From the NCBI RefSeq assembly GCF_014636295.1, contig NZ_BMEC01000007.1, positions 124,001-188,000 on the forward strand: a DNA stretch of 64,000 nucleotides. Direction: 5' to 3'. Position 1 is the stretch's first letter; every line of letters begins with the position of its first letter. Both the position numbers and the translations under genes were made by a program. Below, piece after piece: positions 46,411-54,981 of the stretch. The notes beneath the pieces are model-generated. The model ran no database searches, had not been told where the DNA came from, and saw only the letters and a program-made list of their open reading frames with translations. The stretch comes from Marivirga lumbricoides (GTDB lineage: Bacteria; Bacteroidota; Bacteroidia; Cytophagales; Cyclobacteriaceae).

Positions 46411-46443
46411 AATTTTAGAAATTTATTAAATAATAGTGATATT

Positions 46444-46472
46444 AGCCCTGAACAAAATTCAGGGCTTTTTTT
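46444..46472 (+). terminator. Rho-independent terminator that abuts the ldcA start
   Basis: AGCCCTGAA (46444-46452) pairs with TTCAGGGCT (46458-46466), followed by a T-run to 46472. The ATG of the next gene begins immediately at 46473. Confidence 0.85.
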
Positions 46473-47393
46473 ATGATTCAACTTCCCACTTTTCTGAAAG
46501 CAGGAGATTTAATTCTTGTCGTTAGTCCCTCTGGTGTAGTAAATGAAGCAGCAGTACAGGAAGGGATTTTCTTATTGCGGAAGGCTGGTTTTAAAGTTGA
46601 ATTGGCATCTAATGTTTTTACCAAGCATTACAAGTTTGCAGGTACGGAAATTCAACGCTTATATGATTTGCAATATGCTATGGATCACTCAGAGGCAAAA
46701 GCTATCTTTTGTGCCCGGGGTGGTTTTGGTATTACCCATATTATTGATCAACTGAATTGGGAAAAGTTTCAGCAGAATGCTAAATGGATTATTGGTTTTA
46801 GTGATATTACTGCTTTGCTTCATGCTGCGTATATTCAAGGTTTTGCCAGCATTCATGCCAGTGTGGTACAGGGTCTTTCCAAATTGAACAGTGCAAATAA
46901 GGAAGCAGTCATCAAAACGTTAAAGGGGGATTTCTCAATTCTAACTGCATTAAGTAAATTTAATAAAGTAGGAGAGGCTCAAGGGGATTTGATTGGTGGA
47001 AATTTGTCTCTTCTCGTGCACCAATTAGGGTCTGCTACTGAAATTGATTATAAGGATAGAATTCTTTTTGTTGAGGAGGTAGCTGAACCACTATATCATG
47101 TAGACCGCATGTTGGTGCAATTGAAACGTGCAGGAAAGCTCCAGTACTTAAGAGGGCTGGTAGTAGGTCAATTTACGAATACGAGTGAGAGTAAAGAATT
47201 GTATGGTGAGTGTGTTGAAGAAATTATTCTAAGGCATTGCTCTGACTATAACTTCCCAGTGGGTTTTAATTTCCCCTTTGGCCATGGTGATGAAAATGTA
47301 CCATTAATGCATGGTGGGAATGTACAGTTGACTGTTGCCATGGGTAAATCATCACTTTTATTCTCAAATACAAATGATCATTTATCTACCTAA
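46473..47393 (+). CDS. LD-carboxypeptidase (muramoyltetrapeptide carboxypeptidase)
   Basis: A 306-residue peptidase of the S66 (LdcA) family. Nucleophile region GFSDITALL (about 107-115), CARGGFGITHIIDQL (about 73-87), the Glu in LFVEEVAEPLYHVDRML (about 198-214) and the catalytic His in FPFGHGDENVPL (about 267-278). It removes the terminal D-Ala from muropeptide tetrapeptides in peptidoglycan recycling. No later in-frame ATG keeps the N-terminal VVSPSG, so the start is accepted even though the upstream terminator touches it. Confidence 0.9.
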   Translation: MIQLPTFLKAGDLILVVSPSGVVNEAAVQEGIFLLRKAGFKVELASNVFTKHYKFAGTEIQRLYDLQYAMDHSEAKAIFCARGGFGITHIIDQLNWEKFQQNAKWIIGFSDITALLHAAYIQGFASIHASVVQGLSKLNSANKEAVIKTLKGDFSILTALSKFNKVGEAQGDLIGGNLSLLVHQLGSATEIDYKDRILFVEEVAEPLYHVDRMLVQLKRAGKLQYLRGLVVGQFTNTSESKELYGECVEEIILRHCSDYNFPVGFNFPFGHGDENVPLMHGGNVQLTVAMGKSSLLFSNTNDHLST

Positions 47394-47398
47394 ACACC

Positions 47399-48577
47399 CT
47401 ATTTGAATATAAATCCGGCTAGCAAACCAGCTATTACTATGTAAGGAGCTGGTATTTTTGTGAAAATTAATATACAAATAGTGCCGATAATAATTGAGAA
47501 GTTTAGTGCGGTATTTTCTACAGGCTCAAACAATAGAATAACTGCAGCTACTACCATTCCGGAACTCACAGCAGTAATTCCTTCCAAAGAAGCTTTAATG
47601 ATTCTATACTTTTTTAGTTCATCCCAGAAACGTACCAGGAAGAATATCATTAAGGTGCCCGGTACAAATATACCTACTGCTGCCAAAAATCCACCCAATA
47701 TCTCTCCCCATGTGCCATATTCTCTCATTGAGAGTGCGCCAATATATGAAGCGAATGAAAAGGTTGGCCCCGGAATGGCTTGAGCAATTGCAAAACCACT
47801 TAAGAATTCTTCTGAACTTAAATAGTCTTTAAAATCCACAAACTCAGTGTAGAGAAATGGCACCAATACCTGCCCTCCTCCAAATATCAGACTCCCGTTT
47901 CTATAAAAGTTCTCTAAAAGCCTGATCGGTAGTGAATATGTAATTGTACCGATGATAGCGATAAGAACAAGTACTCCTATCCAAATAATTAAAGCTGTCC
48001 ACCGAACATTCATTTTATTTTTTTGCTGAATGGGTTGTCTTTTATATTTGAAGGTAGTTGCTAAACCTCCACAGAGAATCAGTATAGGGAATAAGTAAGG
48101 TGAACTTGTAAAAACAGTAATCACTGCAGATATCACCAATAAAATGAAGCTGCTTTTTGTATGGATAACTTTTAGGCAAATTCTGTAAGCAGCTACCCCC
48201 ACAAATCCAACTGCAATTGGCTGGATAAAACGAGTAAACTCAGTAGAAAGCTCCTTTGACTGTATATTAGACATGAGGATGGCAAAAGCCGTCATCAGAG
48301 CCACTCCGGGGATGGCCCATACAAATAATGTCAGGAAAGCAAAAGGAGCTCCTCCAATTTTATAAGCTAATCCACAAAGAATCTGCGTAGAGGAAGGTCC
48401 TGGTAAAATTTGACACAGGGCATTCATCTCTATTAGTTCTTCCTCGGTTAAATACCCTCTTTTTTTGACGAGGTAATCTAAAAAAAGAGCAAAAGTTGCT
48501 GTTACTCCTCCAAAAGCAGTGACAGATATGATAAATATATCTTTAAGAAAAATATAATATCGGATGCTCCGAACCAC
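47399..48577 (-). CDS. chrA: Chromate transporter family (ChrA)
   Basis: A 392-residue long-chain CHR protein with two homologous halves and about 10-12 helices. The N-half has LKDIFIISVTAFGGVTATF and NALCQILPGPSSTQIL (about 51-66). The C-half has GSLIFGGGQVLVPFLYTEF (about 231-249) and AIAQAIPGPTFSFASYIGAL. Some members export chromate, others are uncharacterised. No metal-resistance genes are nearby, and its 3' end is 5 nt from the convergent ldcA stop. Confidence 0.88.
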   Translation of the reverse strand: MVRSIRYYIFLKDIFIISVTAFGGVTATFALFLDYLVKKRGYLTEEELIEMNALCQILPGPSSTQILCGLAYKIGGAPFAFLTLFVWAIPGVALMTAFAILMSNIQSKELSTEFTRFIQPIAVGFVGVAAYRICLKVIHTKSSFILLVISAVITVFTSSPYLFPILILCGGLATTFKYKRQPIQQKNKMNVRWTALIIWIGVLVLIAIIGTITYSLPIRLLENFYRNGSLIFGGGQVLVPFLYTEFVDFKDYLSSEEFLSGFAIAQAIPGPTFSFASYIGALSMREYGTWGEILGGFLAAVGIFVPGTLMIFFLVRFWDELKKYRIIKASLEGITAVSSGMVVAAVILLFEPVENTALNFSIIIGTICILIFTKIPAPYIVIAGLLAGFIFK

Positions 48578-49555
48578 TTATTTTTTCTTCAATAAGCCTA
48601 TCTCTGCCAAACGTTCTTGCAGGAATTCTCCGGCAGTCATGTCTTTATAATGTTTAGGGTTTTCATCATCAACACAACTATCCAGACATGTTAAATCCAT
48701 TTGAGAAATAGGGTGCATGAAAAATGGAATACTAAACCTTGAGTTTTTCATCTGCTCTTTTGGAGGGTTAACCACTCTATGAATAGTAGATTTCAGCTTG
48801 TCATTGGTCAATCGAGCTAACATATCGCCCACATTAACTACTAACTGGTTTGGTAAAGCAGTAATAGGTATCCATTCACCATCTCTTCTTAATACTTGTA
48901 AACCATCTGCGCTTGCTCCCATTAAAAGAGTGATCAGGTTGATGTCGCCATGTTGAGCGGCACGTACAGCTCCATCGGGTAAAGCATCAGGGTTTTCTAT
49001 TGGAGGATAGTGAATTGCGCGTAAAATGCTGTTACCATATTCTACCTTTTTATCGAAGAAATCTTCCGGTAGTTCAAGATAGAGAGCAATAGCTCTGAGC
49101 ATTTCCACACCTGTTTTTTCTAATTTTTGGTATACCTCCTTAGCTACTTCTGCCATTTCAGGTATTTCCGCAGGCCATAGATTGTCAGGATATTCTGGTT
49201 TCATAGGATGCTCTTCAGGTACAAACTGACCAATCTGGTAAAATTCTTTTAAATCTGGTACGCTGTGGCCTTTAGCTTGCTCTCTTCCCGTGCTGGTATA
49301 TCCTCTTTGTCCGGCCAACTCAGGGTTTTCATATTGCTTTTTTTGCTCTGTAGAAAGTTTAAAAAATCGCTCTACAATCTGGTATAGCTTCTGGCTGAGC
49401 TCATCGCTTAAGTAGTGACCTTTTATTGCGACAAAACCGATAGTATTATATGCATTTCCTAAATCGTTCACAAATTGCTTTTTATCTGCTGCTGAACCTG
49501 TTGTGAAGTTTCTTAGGTCCAGGGATGGTATTTCGTTATATAACTTATTGCTCAT
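48578..49555 (-). CDS. Isopenicillin-N-synthase-like 2OG-Fe(II) oxygenase
   Basis: A 325-residue non-haem iron dioxygenase. The N-terminal DIOX_N region has PSLDLRNFT and GFVAIKGHYLSDEL. The iron-binding triad is HGD (about 199-201) and the His in STIHRVVNP (about 256), with RFSIPFF supplying the Arg that binds 2-oxoglutarate. The substrate is unknown. A continuous frame reaches back to 49840, but that extension runs through the divergent lipoprotein gene and has no homology I recognise, so I chose the ATG at 49555. The gene ends one base before chrA begins, so the two are probably co-transcribed. Confidence 0.9.
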   Translation of the reverse strand: MSNKLYNEIPSLDLRNFTTGSAADKKQFVNDLGNAYNTIGFVAIKGHYLSDELSQKLYQIVERFFKLSTEQKKQYENPELAGQRGYTSTGREQAKGHSVPDLKEFYQIGQFVPEEHPMKPEYPDNLWPAEIPEMAEVAKEVYQKLEKTGVEMLRAIALYLELPEDFFDKKVEYGNSILRAIHYPPIENPDALPDGAVRAAQHGDINLITLLMGASADGLQVLRRDGEWIPITALPNQLVVNVGDMLARLTNDKLKSTIHRVVNPPKEQMKNSRFSIPFFMHPISQMDLTCLDSCVDDENPKHYKDMTAGEFLQERLAEIGLLKKK

Positions 49556-49635
49556 GATGTTTATAAGTAAGTTGATTGTGTAACATATTACGGCTACCTT
49601 TAGTATACTAAATTTAAAACAAAAATAACAAAACC

Positions 49636-50472
49636 ATGAAACAAGCCACATTAAGATTAGGCATATTATTGTTAATTGCTGGGATTTTTGCCTGTAATAC
49701 AGGTAAGAAGGAAGAAAATAATACAGAAGATGTTGAAACAGCCACTGAAGCTCCTTCAGATGAAACCTCAGGAGATATTTCACTAACGCCCGTGGAGTCT
49801 CCTGCATTTGAGGATGCGATGCTGGAAATGACCGCGCCAAAGGAAAATGAAGGAAACATTAATGCAGGAGAAGTGAGTTTCTCTTATAATGTTAAGAATT
49901 ATGAGTTAGGTGCGCAAACAAGCGATGCGTCTGGTAAGAACCTTGCTAATTCAGATAAAGGGCAACATATTCACTTAATTTTGAACAATAACCCTTATTC
50001 TGCACATTATGAACCTAATTTTACTAAAGACTTGGAAGAAGGCCATTATGTAGCACTTTCTTTTTTATCGCGTTCTTACCATGAAAGTGTGAAAAGTTAT
50101 GGAGCTAGTAATGTGAGACAATTCACTGTAGGAAGAGAAACTCAGGATAATGAAAGAATAGATCTTTCAGCTCCTCATATGTTTTATAGCAGGCCAAAAG
50201 GATCTTATGCAGGAAAGGATGCAGAAAGAATACTGCTGGATTTTTATTTATTAAACACTGATTTAAGCGCTGAAGGAAATAAAGTAAGAGCTACTATCAA
50301 TGGTCAGGAATTCATGATTGACAAATGGCAGCCATATGTTATTGAAGGTCATAAAATAGAAGATATGACAGTTAAACTAGAGCTTTTGGATGCGAATGGA
50401 GAGTTAATTCCGAGTCCCTATAATCCTGTGGAGAGAACCATTACTCTGGAAGAAGGAAATCCTTCAATGTGA
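49636..50472 (+). CDS. Orphan lipoprotein of unknown function
   Basis: A 278-residue lipoprotein: MKQATLRLGILLLIAGIFAC, lipidation at Cys20. An acidic, low-complexity linker (about 22-52, rich in Glu, Thr and Asp) leads to a domain of about 220 residues with GQHIHLILNNNPYSAHYEP and VALSFLSRSYHESVKSY, including closely spaced His residues that could bind metal. Bacteroidota relatives are often labelled phosphopeptide-binding from weak similarity. I cannot assign a function. It is divergent from the oxygenase gene, 80 nt apart, and a strong terminator follows. Confidence 0.75.
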   Translation: MKQATLRLGILLLIAGIFACNTGKKEENNTEDVETATEAPSDETSGDISLTPVESPAFEDAMLEMTAPKENEGNINAGEVSFSYNVKNYELGAQTSDASGKNLANSDKGQHIHLILNNNPYSAHYEPNFTKDLEEGHYVALSFLSRSYHESVKSYGASNVRQFTVGRETQDNERIDLSAPHMFYSRPKGSYAGKDAERILLDFYLLNTDLSAEGNKVRATINGQEFMIDKWQPYVIEGHKIEDMTVKLELLDANGELIPSPYNPVERTITLEEGNPSM

Positions 50473-50496
50473 TTTTACGATGAGAAACATGTTAAG

Positions 50497-50521
50497 AAAA
50501 AAGGGGCGAAAGCCCCTTTTT
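50497..50521 (+). terminator. Rho-independent terminator after the lipoprotein gene
   Basis: A-rich flank, GGGGC, GAAA tetraloop, GCCCC, T-run. The hairpin is symmetrical and can also stop corA transcription coming from the other strand. Confidence 0.9.
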
Positions 50522-50552
50522 GTATTTAATTATATTCTAAAATCTAAAGGGT

Positions 50553-51695
50553 TTAAATCCATCTTTTGATTTTAAAAATGAGTCCTGTTAAACCACCGAC
50601 CACTATGATTAATCCCCAAAAATAAGCATAGCCATAGTCCCAGCTGAATTCTGGCACATTCTCAAAATTAATTCCGTAGACTCCTGCAATAAAGGTAAGA
50701 GGGATGAAAATGGCAGAAAGAATTGTGAGGGTTTTCATCACTTCGTTTAGTTTATTACTTATTACAGATTGGTATAAGTCACTTAAACTGGAAATAAAAT
50801 CCCTATATGTTTCTACTGAATCAATCGCCTGTATTGTATGGTCGTATACATCTCTAATGTACACTCTGGTGCTTTTCTTGACCAGTTTTATGTCGTCACG
50901 CTCAAGTTTACTCACAACCTCTCTTAAAGGCCATACAGAACGCCTTATATGAATCATCTCTCTCTTTAGCTCATATAACATGGAAAAATCACGCTTACGA
51001 CCTTCTAACATGATACGCTCTTCAATTTCCTCTAGTTCGTCTCCGAATTTCTCTAATACAACAAAATAGTTATCTACCACTGTGTCAATGAGCGCGTAAA
51101 GCAAATAGTCACTACCACCATTTCTGATTCGGCCTTTACCTGCTCTTAACCTTACTCTTACAGCTTCAAAAGTATCCCCTTTTTTCTCCTGAAAAGTGAT
51201 TACCATATTTTCTCTGAGAATAAAGCTTACCTGCTCACCTAAGGTTTTCCTATTTTCCTGATCAAATTGAAGCATTTTTAAAGCGATAAATAAGTAGTTT
51301 TCGCTTTCATCTATTTGAGGGCGTTGTTCTACGGAAAGTATATCTTCCATTGTAAGTGGATGAATTTCGTAGAAGTCACAGATACTCTTCACCTCATCTA
51401 CATGATGAATACCCTCAATGTTTACCCACAAGTATTTTTCAGAATCACTTAAGGCTTTTAGTTCTTCTATACTAATGTTTTCTTTTTCAATAATATCAGT
51501 AGCAGAATAAGAAAAAACGGAAATGCTAAAAGGAATATCAGTTCTTACGCCTGTGTAAAATGGCTGGCCTGGAGGTAAACCTGCTCTTTTGTGGCTGTCG
51601 CGGAACATACCCCTTACACCAGAGTATAAGTTAAGCGGCTCCTCTACAAGGAGCCGCTTAGGTAAGTTAATTATTTTCCTGGCAATTTTATCCAT
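50553..51695 (-). CDS. corA: CorA-family divalent cation transporter
   Basis: A 380-residue CorA protein with a large cytoplasmic domain ([24 protein letters not shown]-type segment at about 95-117) and two C-terminal helices. The selectivity loop is [11 protein letters not shown] (about 340-350), so the usual GMN is GIN. CorA transports Mg or Co, and some GxN variants move other metals; the substrate is uncertain. It starts inside the end of rho (8-nt overlap). Codons 12-22 form a perfect inverted repeat, described separately. Confidence 0.9.
   Translation of the reverse strand: MDKIARKIINLPKRLLVEEPLNLYSGVRGMFRDSHKRAGLPPGQPFYTGVRTDIPFSISVFSYSATDIIEKENISIEELKALSDSEKYLWVNIEGIHHVDEVKSICDFYEIHPLTMEDILSVEQRPQIDESENYLFIALKMLQFDQENRKTLGEQVSFILRENMVITFQEKKGDTFEAVRVRLRAGKGRIRNGGSDYLLYALIDTVVDNYFVVLEKFGDELEEIEERIMLEGRKRDFSMLYELKREMIHIRRSVWPLREVVSKLERDDIKLVKKSTRVYIRDVYDHTIQAIDSVETYRDFISSLSDLYQSVISNKLNEVMKTLTILSAIFIPLTFIAGVYGINFENVPEFSWDYGYAYFWGLIIVVGGLTGLIFKIKRWI
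51632..51660. repeat. Perfect 12-bp inverted repeat inside the 5' end of corA
   Basis: TAAGCGGCTCCT (51632-51643) and AGGAGCCGCTTA (51649-51660) are exact reverse complements with a 5-nt loop. In corA mRNA the hairpin starts 35 nt after the start codon and just after the rho stop. No T-run follows on either strand, so it is not a simple terminator. Confidence 0.85.
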
Positions 51696-53325
51696 TCATG
51701 GAAATCAGGAACTCATCATTGTCTACAGTGCCTTTCATTTTTGTTAATAAAAGTTCCATAGCCTCTCCTGAGTTCATATCCGACATAAATTTACGAAGTA
51801 TCCAAACACGTTGTAGCTCGTCTTTGCTCATTAATAAGTCTTCTCTTCTGGTACCTGATGCAAGAATATCAATAGCAGGGTACACTCTCTTGTTGGATAG
51901 TTTTCTGTCAAGCACAAGTTCCATGTTACCGGTACCTTTAAATTCTTCAAAGATCACCTCATCCATTTTTGAACCTGTATCTATCAATGCGGTAGCTATT
52001 ATGGTTAAAGAGCCTCCGTTTTCAAGATTTCTGGCCGCACCAAAGAAACGTTTTGGTTTGTGTAATGCATTTGCATCTACACCACCGGATAGAATTTTAC
52101 CTGATGAAGGAACTACTGTATTGTAAGCTCTGGCTAAACGAGTAATAGAATCTAACAGAATTACCACATCATGACCGCACTCAACCATTCTTTTAGCTTT
52201 TTCCAGCACCATGCTAGCTACTTTTACATGTCTTTCTGCCTGCTCATCAAAAGTAGAGCTAACTACTTCAGCCTTTACAGAACGCGCCATATCTGTTACC
52301 TCTTCAGGTCTTTCATCAATTAGCAAAATCAATAAGTAACATTCAGGATGATTTTCAGAGATGGAATTTGCTATCTCTTTTAGCAACTCGGTTTTACCTG
52401 TTTTAGGCTGTGCCACAATCATACCCCTCTGCCCTTTACCAATTGGGGCAAACAAGTCCAGTATCCTTGTAGAATATCTGTTGGGTTTAGTGCTAAGGTT
52501 AAATTTTTCTTCAGGAAAAAGTGGGGTGAGGTATTCAAAAGGTACTCTGTCTCTAATTTCTTCAGTGGTTTTACCATTTACGAAAGAGACTCTTAATAAT
52601 GCGAAATATTTCTCTCCTTCTTTAGGGGGTCTGATTTGGCCCCTCACTGTGTCCCCTGTTTTTAGTCCGAATAATTTAATTTGAGATGGGGAAACATAGA
52701 TATCATCAGGACTGGCAAGGTAATTATAATCTGATGACCTTAAGAAACCGTAGCCATCTTGCATCATTTCTAAAACACCTTCATTTTCTATGATGCCATC
52801 AAAATCGGTGATATTTGCTTTTTTTACTTTATTATCTGGTCTATCTGTTCTCGGTTGACGCTCTTTTCTGTCGTTATTACGATCAGTCTTTTCGGGTCTT
52901 TTTTCTCTGTTAGCATTTGCCTGCCTTTGCTTGTTTCTCTTATCCTGGTTGTCGTCTTCAGAAGTGTTATTGTTTTCCTGCTTGGCTTCAGCTTTTTTCT
53001 CTTCTGCCTTAGGCTCTTTTTTCTCTTCAGTACGTGGTTTTCTTTCCGGTCTTGTTGCTGCTGCTGTCCTTTCTTGCTTTTGACTAGCGTCAGCTTCTTT
53101 TTTTGGAGCTTGAGCCGTTCTTTCTTTAGCAGGAGCCGTTTCTTTTCCCTCTTTCTTACTTTCTTTTTTAGGTAGTTCAGTTTCAGGAAGTAGTGCTTGT
53201 TGATCAAGGATTTTGTAGATCAATTCTTTTTTAGGAAGTTTTTTGTATTGGGATACACCTAACTTTTCAGCGATTTCTTTCAATTCTGAAAGAAGCTTTA
53301 AATTTAATTCTTCAATGTTGTACAT
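51688..53325 (-). CDS. rho: Transcription termination factor Rho with long charged insertion
   Basis: A 545-residue Rho. The N-terminal helical domain has [18 protein letters not shown]. Residues about 48-168 are a low-complexity Lys/Glu/Arg/Asn/Gln-rich insertion. The RNA-binding CSD has [31 protein letters not shown] (split across about 193-222). The ATPase core has Walker [12 protein letters not shown] (about 302-312), the Walker B region [15 protein letters not shown] and [19 protein letters not shown], the Q-loop-like region. E. coli Rho has 419 residues; the extra length is the insertion. Rho is the first gene of the rho-corA pair. Confidence 0.97.
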   Translation of the reverse strand: MYNIEELNLKLLSELKEIAEKLGVSQYKKLPKKELIYKILDQQALLPETELPKKESKKEGKETAPAKERTAQAPKKEADASQKQERTAAATRPERKPRTEEKKEPKAEEKKAEAKQENNNTSEDDNQDKRNKQRQANANREKRPEKTDRNNDRKERQPRTDRPDNKVKKANITDFDGIIENEGVLEMMQDGYGFLRSSDYNYLASPDDIYVSPSQIKLFGLKTGDTVRGQIRPPKEGEKYFALLRVSFVNGKTTEEIRDRVPFEYLTPLFPEEKFNLSTKPNRYSTRILDLFAPIGKGQRGMIVAQPKTGKTELLKEIANSISENHPECYLLILLIDERPEEVTDMARSVKAEVVSSTFDEQAERHVKVASMVLEKAKRMVECGHDVVILLDSITRLARAYNTVVPSSGKILSGGVDANALHKPKRFFGAARNLENGGSLTIIATALIDTGSKMDEVIFEEFKGTGNMELVLDRKLSNKRVYPAIDILASGTRREDLLMSKDELQRVWILRKFMSDMNSGEAMELLLTKMKGTVDNDEFLISMNG

Positions 53326-53580
53326 AAAAGGGCTTTTACTTGCTCAGAATGTGTATTCTGAAATTATTGGTATGATAAATTTGATAATATGAATTTGGAT
53401 TATATAAAGCGTGAAACCTCGACAAATGTTTCTCACTCTCTTGGATACTACAATGATATGCTAAGTGAAGTTAATTGTCAAGTAAATAGCGAAATATAAA
53501 ATAGATTTTACGATTTACCTGCAGTTTCTGTTCCGAATGCAGTCAAAAATAACTTATTTTGTCAAAAATTTACTAAATAC
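53326..53580. other. Rho-serS divergent intergenic region
   Basis: 255 nt between the divergent rho and serS genes. It is AT-rich and contains no ORF, tRNA or hairpin that I can support. Promoters for both genes must lie here; TATTTTG at about 53547-53553 is a near match to the -7 element but lacks one base of spacing. Confidence 0.4.
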
Positions 53581-54855
53581 ATGCTTCAAGTTGCACAACT
53601 TCGTACAGAAAAGGAAAGAGCCATAGATGGCCTTAAAAAGAGAAATATTGCTGAACCTGAAAAGTTGATTGGTACTGTTATTTCGCTGGATGATGAAAGA
53701 AAAGATTTGCAAACGCAGTTAGATGCTGTATTAGCAGAATCCAACCAGATAGCTAAAAGTATCGGAGCTTTAATGCAACAGGGGAAAAAGGAAGAAGCCG
53801 AGCAGGTAAAAGCGAAAACCTCAGAACTGAAGCAGCAAAGTAAAAATTTGCAGGAAGCACTTCAAAGTAAAGAGCAAGCTTTGCAGGATATCTTGTACCA
53901 AATCCCTAATATTCCATTTAAAGATGTTAAGGAAGGAAAAGGTGCTGATGATAATGAGGTGATGTCTGAGCATGGGGAAAAACCTACTCTTTATGAGGGA
54001 AAAACGCCACATTGGGAATTAATTAAGAAGTACGATATTATAGATTTTGACCTGGGAGTGAAGATATCAGGAGCTGGTTTTCCTGTTTATAAAGGAAAAG
54101 GTGCACGTTTACAGCGGGCTTTGCTGAATTTCTTTTTAGATGAAGCGGAGAAGCAAGGTTTCAAAGAAATTCAACCGCCTATTTTAATCAATGAAGCTTC
54201 TGGTATAGGAACAGGGCAGCTTCCTGATAAAGAAGGTCAGATGTACCATGATAAAGAGCAGGACTTGTACCTTATTCCTACTGCTGAAGTTCCTGTAACC
54301 AACATGTTTAGGGATATGATTTTGGATGAGCAGGAATTGCCTATTAAACTTGCCGCTTATACTCCTTGTTTCAGAAAAGAGGCGGGCTCTTGGGGAGCAC
54401 ATGTGAGAGGATTGAATAGATTACATCAGTTTGATAAGGTTGAAATAGTGCAGATTCATCTTCCGGATAATTCTTATAAAGCTCTGGAGGAAATGAGTAC
54501 TTATGTCCAAAGCCTGTTACAAAAACTGGAGTTGCCTTATCGTGTTTTAAGGCTTTGTGGTGGAGATATGGGATTTACTTCCGCTATGACTTACGATATG
54601 GAAGTTTGGTCAGCGGCCCAGGAAAGATGGCTAGAAGTAAGTTCTGTTTCTAATTTTGAGACTTATCAATCTAATAGGTTGAAACTTCGCTACAAAGATG
54701 AGAACAATAAGAAGCACTTACTCCATACTCTTAATGGAAGTGCATTAGCTTTTCCTCGGATTTTAGCCTCTATTTTGGAGAATAATCAAACTGAGAAGGG
54801 GATCCGTATTCCTGAGGTATTGCAGCCTTACGCTGGCTTTGAGTGGATTGATTAG
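53581..54855 (+). CDS. serS: Serine--tRNA ligase
   Basis: A 424-residue class II synthetase of normal length. The N-terminal coiled-coil tRNA arm occupies about 25-105. The catalytic domain has TAEVPVTNMFRD, motif 2 FRKEAGSWGAHVRGLNRLHQF (split in the family signature), SSVSNFETYQSNRLKLRYK and motif 3 near the C-terminus, GSALAFPRILASILENNQ. It charges tRNA-Ser. It stands alone, convergent with the pseudouridine synthase gene. Confidence 0.97.
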   Translation: MLQVAQLRTEKERAIDGLKKRNIAEPEKLIGTVISLDDERKDLQTQLDAVLAESNQIAKSIGALMQQGKKEEAEQVKAKTSELKQQSKNLQEALQSKEQALQDILYQIPNIPFKDVKEGKGADDNEVMSEHGEKPTLYEGKTPHWELIKKYDIIDFDLGVKISGAGFPVYKGKGARLQRALLNFFLDEAEKQGFKEIQPPILINEASGIGTGQLPDKEGQMYHDKEQDLYLIPTAEVPVTNMFRDMILDEQELPIKLAAYTPCFRKEAGSWGAHVRGLNRLHQFDKVEIVQIHLPDNSYKALEEMSTYVQSLLQKLELPYRVLRLCGGDMGFTSAMTYDMEVWSAAQERWLEVSSVSNFETYQSNRLKLRYKDENNKKHLLHTLNGSALAFPRILASILENNQTEKGIRIPEVLQPYAGFEWID

Positions 54856-54871
54856 TTTTGTCCATGAATGG

Positions 54872-54938
54872 TTATTGGGAGCATTTAATTCTGCCCTTAA
54901 GAGAATTATTCGCAGTAATCTTTAATTGCTCCCAATAA
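54872..54938. repeat. Nested palindrome between serS and the pseudouridine synthase gene
   Basis: Outer perfect 12-bp arms TTATTGGGAGCA (54872-54883) and TGCTCCCAATAA (54927-54938) enclose an inner hairpin TAATTCT (54886-54892) / AGAATTA (54902-54908). There is no T-run. It could be a bidirectional terminator, an RNA structure or a small repeat element. Confidence 0.75.
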
Positions 54939-54981
54939 TGGCTGCCTTTGCTACTATAAAAATGTAGAGAACTGGTAGCTC

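Noticed and set aside
49556-49840. In-frame N-terminal extension of the 2OG-Fe(II) oxygenase, predicted hydrophobic
   Set aside because: It runs antisense through the divergent lipoprotein gene and carries no oxygenase sequence. The ATG at 49555 begins the recognisable domain.
52824-53207. A 127-residue frame on the - strand and a 106-residue frame on the + strand inside rho
   Set aside because: Both arise from the repetitive Lys/Glu-rich coding sequence of the Rho insertion read in other frames; their composition is mono-residue (Lys or Phe/Ser).
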